A stretch of 64,000 bases of DNA from Cohnella thailandensis (GTDB lineage: Bacteria > Bacillota > Bacilli > Paenibacillales > Paenibacillaceae), in assembly GCF_014212135.1 (NCBI RefSeq), contig NZ_JACJVQ010000002.1:186001-250000 (forward strand), read 5' to 3'. Shown here one piece after another: positions 61,101-64,000 of the stretch; the first letter of the stretch is position 1; each line of letters opens with the position of its first letter. The position numbers and the translations under genes were made by a program. The notes beneath the pieces are model-generated. The model did not search any database, was not told the DNA's origin, and worked only from the letters and a program-made list of their open reading frames with translations.

Positions 61101-61982
61101 TCATTCCTTCACGGAACCGACCATGGCTCCTTTGGCGAAGTGCTTCTGAAGGAATGGGTAGACCAGCAGAATCGGTACCGTCGACACGATGATCGCCGCC
61201 ATCTTCTTGGATTGCGACGGCACGTCCTGGAGAGCGGAATCGGTTACGCCGCCGAGCGCGGTGGACGAATCGATCAGCATGTTCTGCAGCAAGATCTGCA
61301 GAGGCCACTTCTCCGGCTCGTTGATATAGAGAACGGCGGTAAAGAACGTGTTCCAATAAGCGACCGCATAGAATAGTCCGAACGCGGCGAGAGAAGAAAG
61401 CGACAGCGGGAGCACGATCCGGTACCAGACGCCGAAGTCGTTGCAGCCGTCGATCAAGGCGGCTTCCTCCAGAGCGGCCGGGATGGAGTCGAAGAAGCCC
61501 TTCATCAGCAACACATACCAGCCGCTCGTCAGCACGGGAATGATCAGCGACCAGACGCTGTTGATCATTCCCAGATCCCGCACGACGAGGTAGCCGGGGA
61601 TGATGCCGGGGTTAAACAGCGTGGTCAGCAGAATCATCAGCAGGAGGACACGCCTTCCCTTCAGCCGCTTGCGGGATAACCCGTACGACAGCATGGAGGT
61701 AATGACCAGGCTGCACGCGGTACCGACGATGGCCAGAAACAGGCTGACGCCCGTCGCCCTCGGGAAAGCGCTCGTCGAGAAGAGGTACCGGTAAGCGTCT
61801 GCCGTCCATTGTTTAGGGAAGAGCAGCAGCACGCTCTGGCGAACCTCCGCCGGAGAAGCGAAGGAGACGATGAAGACGTAATAGAAGGGAAATAAGCATA
61901 ATAAGGCGACCAGGATCAGAACAAGAGCGTTTACCCGCGAGAACCATCGCTCGCCTTGAGTTGCCATTACGGAAGATTTCAT
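61101..61982 (-). CDS. Lpl-type carbohydrate ABC permease (LplC-like)
   Basis: A 293-residue permease with six spans. The EAA loop is IPAALEEAALIDGCNDFGVWY, and the end ILLVYPFLQKHFAKGAMVGSVKE is the standard LplC/YtcP terminus. The ATG at 61982 overlaps the stop of the LplB-type gene by one base (TGATG). No ATPase gene is linked. It works with the LplB-type permease and the lipoprotein at 59481. Confidence 0.93.
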   Translation of the reverse strand: MKSSVMATQGERWFSRVNALVLILVALLCLFPFYYVFIVSFASPAEVRQSVLLLFPKQWTADAYRYLFSTSAFPRATGVSLFLAIVGTACSLVITSMLSYGLSRKRLKGRRVLLLMILLTTLFNPGIIPGYLVVRDLGMINSVWSLIIPVLTSGWYVLLMKGFFDSIPAALEEAALIDGCNDFGVWYRIVLPLSLSSLAAFGLFYAVAYWNTFFTAVLYINEPEKWPLQILLQNMLIDSSTALGGVTDSALQDVPSQSKKMAAIIVSTVPILLVYPFLQKHFAKGAMVGSVKE

Positions 61983-62884
61983 CAGTACAGTCCCTCCTCC
62001 CCGAATTTCTTGGACAAACGGTTGGCGATGACGACCAGGACGAGCCCGACGACGGACTTGAACAAGCCGACGGCCGTGCTGAAGCTGAACTGCCCTTGAA
62101 GAATGCCCGCCCGGTACACGTACGTATCGAATACCTCGGCGACCTCGGACACCGTTCCGTTCATCATCAGGTAAACCTGCTCGAAGCCGACGTCCATCAT
62201 GTGCCCGATGCGGAGAATGAGCAAAATGATGATGACGTTGCGTATAGCCGGAAGCGTGACGTGCCAAATCTGGCGCAGCTTGCCCGCTCCGTCCAGCTTA
62301 GCCGCCTCGTAGAGCTGAACGTCGACGCCGGCGATCGCCGCGAGGAAGATGACCGTGCCCCACCCGACCTCCTTCCAGATCGACTGCACCGTCAGAACCC
62401 CCCAGAAGTACCTGGGATTCGTCAGGAAGTCGATGCGTTCCCCTCCTGCCGCGGCGATCAGCCCGTTGACGATTCCTTCCGACTCCGACAGCATGATGAG
62501 GCTGATTCCCGCGATGACAACCCAAGATAGGAAGTGCGGCAGATAGATGACCGACTGAACGGCTCCCTTGAACCAGCGAGTGCGAATCTCGTTCATCGTA
62601 AGCGACAGCATAATCGGCAGCGGGAAAAAGAAGATCAGGTTCAGCGCGTTGATGGCCAAGGTGTTCCGAAGCAACAGGAAAAAATCCGGATTCGAGAACA
62701 GCCGATCGAAGTGGGCGAAGCCGACCCACTCGCTATGCCATAGGCCCAAATAAGGGGAATAATTCTGAAAGGAAATCAGGACGCCCCACATGGGAACGTA
62801 TTTAAAGATAAGGAAAAACAACAATCCGGGCAGAACCAACAGGTACAGAAACAAGTCGCGTCTCATCGTCCTAAGCATCGTCAT
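61982..62884 (-). CDS. Lpl-type carbohydrate ABC permease (LplB-like)
   Basis: A 300-residue permease with six spans. It begins MRRDLFLYLLVLPGLLFFLIFKYVPMWGVLISFQNYSP, characteristic of LplB, and has the EAA loop QLYEAAKLDGAGKLRQIWHV plus FDTYVYRAGILQGQFSFSTAVGLFKSV. It heads the lplB-lplC-lplA-like operon. The 190 bases upstream hold only the terminator of the next system and a possible promoter. The transported sugar cannot be told from sequence; plant-wall oligosaccharides are likely from the surroundings. Confidence 0.93.
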   Translation of the reverse strand: MTMLRTMRRDLFLYLLVLPGLLFFLIFKYVPMWGVLISFQNYSPYLGLWHSEWVGFAHFDRLFSNPDFFLLLRNTLAINALNLIFFFPLPIMLSLTMNEIRTRWFKGAVQSVIYLPHFLSWVVIAGISLIMLSESEGIVNGLIAAAGGERIDFLTNPRYFWGVLTVQSIWKEVGWGTVIFLAAIAGVDVQLYEAAKLDGAGKLRQIWHVTLPAIRNVIIILLILRIGHMMDVGFEQVYLMMNGTVSEVAEVFDTYVYRAGILQGQFSFSTAVGLFKSVVGLVLVVIANRLSKKFGEEGLY

Positions 62885-63015
62885 GCTGCCGCTCTCTCCT
62901 TTGTTTACCGGGCTACTTCAAAGGATAGGTCCGGACTGGCTTGCCTGCATTAAAAACATCTTGCGAAGAGGCTTGAATGGGCTGCAACGATCTTGCGCAG
63001 AGCTTTGGAACGGCC

Positions 63016-63058
63016 ATAAATAAAACAACTGGCAGCCAGCTTAGCGCCGACTGCCAGT
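63016..63058 (-). terminator. Terminator of the right-hand transporter operon
   Basis: ACTGGCAG and CTGCCAGT (63028-63058) form an 8-bp stem, and on the minus strand TTGTTTTATTT follows. It lies just after the stop at 63078. Confidence 0.75.
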
Positions 63059-63077
63059 CCGATTATCGAGGTTTTCT

Positions 63078-63959
63078 TTATCCTTTGATGCTTCCGAGCA
63101 GTGCGCCTTTGGCAAAGTGCTTCTGAAGGAACGGATACACGATCAGGATAGGAACGGTGGCGACTACGATTACCGCCATCTTTATGCTTTGCGCAGGCGG
63201 AAGAACATCTTCCGCCGCCCATCCCGTCGTATCGGCCGTTAAGGCTCCGGCCAGGATGACAATCTGTCTCAGGATAACCTGAACCGGCCATTTGGCCGCG
63301 TCGTTGATGTACATGACCGCCTGAAAGTAAGTGTTCCAATAGTTGACCGCATAGAACAAAGAGATGGTCGCGATCGCCGGCATCGATAGCGGAATGACGA
63401 TGCGGAACAGAATGCTCCAGTATCCCGCTCCGTCGATTTTGGCCGATTCCTCCAACCCTTCCGGCAAGTTCTGGAAGAAGTTGCGCATGATGATCAAGTT
63501 AAAGGCGCTCATCGCGGAAGGGATAATCAAAGCGCCGTAGCTATCGATAAGGCCCAAGCTTTTCACGACGATGAAGGATGGGATCAACCCGCCGTTGAAC
63601 AGCATCGTGAAGACAACCAGGAACATAATCGTTTGTCGCCCGCGCAGCGTTTTTTTGGACAATCCGAACGCCATCAATACCGTAAGCAGCATGCTGAAGA
63701 GGGTGCCGGCAACTGTTATAAAAACGGATACGCCTATGGATCGAATGACCGTGCTCGTCGAGAAAATATATCGGTAGGCATCGAAAGAAAATTCGGTCGG
63801 AATAAGCACTAATTGCTTCCGGGCAAGCTCTGCCGTGGTGGTGAAAGAGCCGGCCAATACATGAACAAAAGGAAGAACGGTAACAAGCCCCACTAAGGCC
63901 AACAAGGCGATATTGACCCCGTCGAATAACCGGCTTCCCCAAGATTTGTCTTGAATCAT
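63078..63959 (-). CDS. Second Lpl-type carbohydrate ABC permease (LplC-like)
   Basis: A 293-residue permease related to the one at 61101, with EGLEESAKIDGAGYWSILFRI as EAA loop and the ending VYPFLQKHFAKGALLGSIKG. It is the last gene of another leftward transporter operon; its LplB-like partner should lie just beyond the right edge. The terminator at 63016-63058 separates it from the other lpl operon. The close likeness of the two LplC-type genes suggests an old duplication or two imports of similar glycans. Confidence 0.92.
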   Translation of the reverse strand: MIQDKSWGSRLFDGVNIALLALVGLVTVLPFVHVLAGSFTTTAELARKQLVLIPTEFSFDAYRYIFSTSTVIRSIGVSVFITVAGTLFSMLLTVLMAFGLSKKTLRGRQTIMFLVVFTMLFNGGLIPSFIVVKSLGLIDSYGALIIPSAMSAFNLIIMRNFFQNLPEGLEESAKIDGAGYWSILFRIVIPLSMPAIATISLFYAVNYWNTYFQAVMYINDAAKWPVQVILRQIVILAGALTADTTGWAAEDVLPPAQSIKMAVIVVATVPILIVYPFLQKHFAKGALLGSIKG

Positions 63960-64000
63960 CCCGCTGCCCGCCTTCCATCGTACGGATTAATAAATTCCTT

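Overview
The window looks like a piece of chromosome from a high-GC, spore-forming member of the Paenibacillaceae (Paenibacillus or Cohnella type). The grounds are strong AGGAGG-type ribosome binding sites with frequent GTG and TTG starts, sporulation genes (ylbJ, yunB, a lytH-like cortex peptidase), a yutD-lipA-lytH neighbourhood as in Bacillus, YesM/YesN and Lpl-type carbohydrate systems, and many compact hairpin terminators. The genus is an inference; no rRNA or tRNA gene was seen.

Region 1 (1-8.1 kb) is the right end of a prophage. Leftward early genes encode two ATPases, a C5 cytosine methyltransferase with an unusual repeated target-recognition region, an AbrB-like protein and a run of small proteins. 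They diverge from a rightward lysogeny module (Xre repressor, ImmA-type protease, tyrosine integrase). The space between carries two face-to-face promoters embedded in a repeated operator motif. The integrase end at about 8.1 kb abuts host DNA.

Region 2 (8.1-32.8 kb) is ordinary chromosome: an M3 oligoendopeptidase, a DUF2225 protein, truncated haemoglobin, ylbJ, NAD kinase, yutD with an unusual Gly/Arg-rich tail, lipA, lytH, ribokinase, a kduI-deoR-kduD uronate operon, yunB, a secreted NlpC/P60 hydrolase, YceI, two regulator/dehydrogenase pairs (MerR and TetR), an IscA/HesB-like protein, purU, an ATP-grasp protein, an MFS carrier and a TVP38 membrane protein.

Region 3 (33-35.5 kb) is a more AT-rich patch with a drug-efflux-type MFS protein, a small zinc-ribbon protein and a DinB-like protein, probably acquired.

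Region 4 (35.5-45.1 kb) is a carbohydrate utilization locus read leftward: YesM kinase, YesN regulator, solute-binding lipoprotein, two permeases and a GH78 alpha-L-rhamnosidase. With kduI/kduD it fits growth on plant rhamnogalacturonan or pectin fragments.

Region 5 (45.1-57 kb) is accessory: a decayed RHS toxin gene (5' truncated, one in-frame amber codon) with its toxin tip and immunity-like gene still open; a peroxiredoxin/TetR pair; a tandem-MerR regulator beside an overlapping DUF6273/RCC1-repeat pair; a paiA-marR operon; and cadC-cadA cadmium/zinc resistance.

Region 6 (57-64 kb) holds a membrane-bound AraC regulator, an Lpl-type binding protein with two permeases, and the last permease of a further similar transporter running off the right edge.

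The most unusual items are the methyltransferase with about six repeats of ~40 residues, the DUF6273/RCC1 pair with a perfect 114-bp duplication next to a double-MerR regulator, the disordered tail on YutD, and the RHS remnant. I saw no CRISPR array, retroelement or complete insertion sequence.
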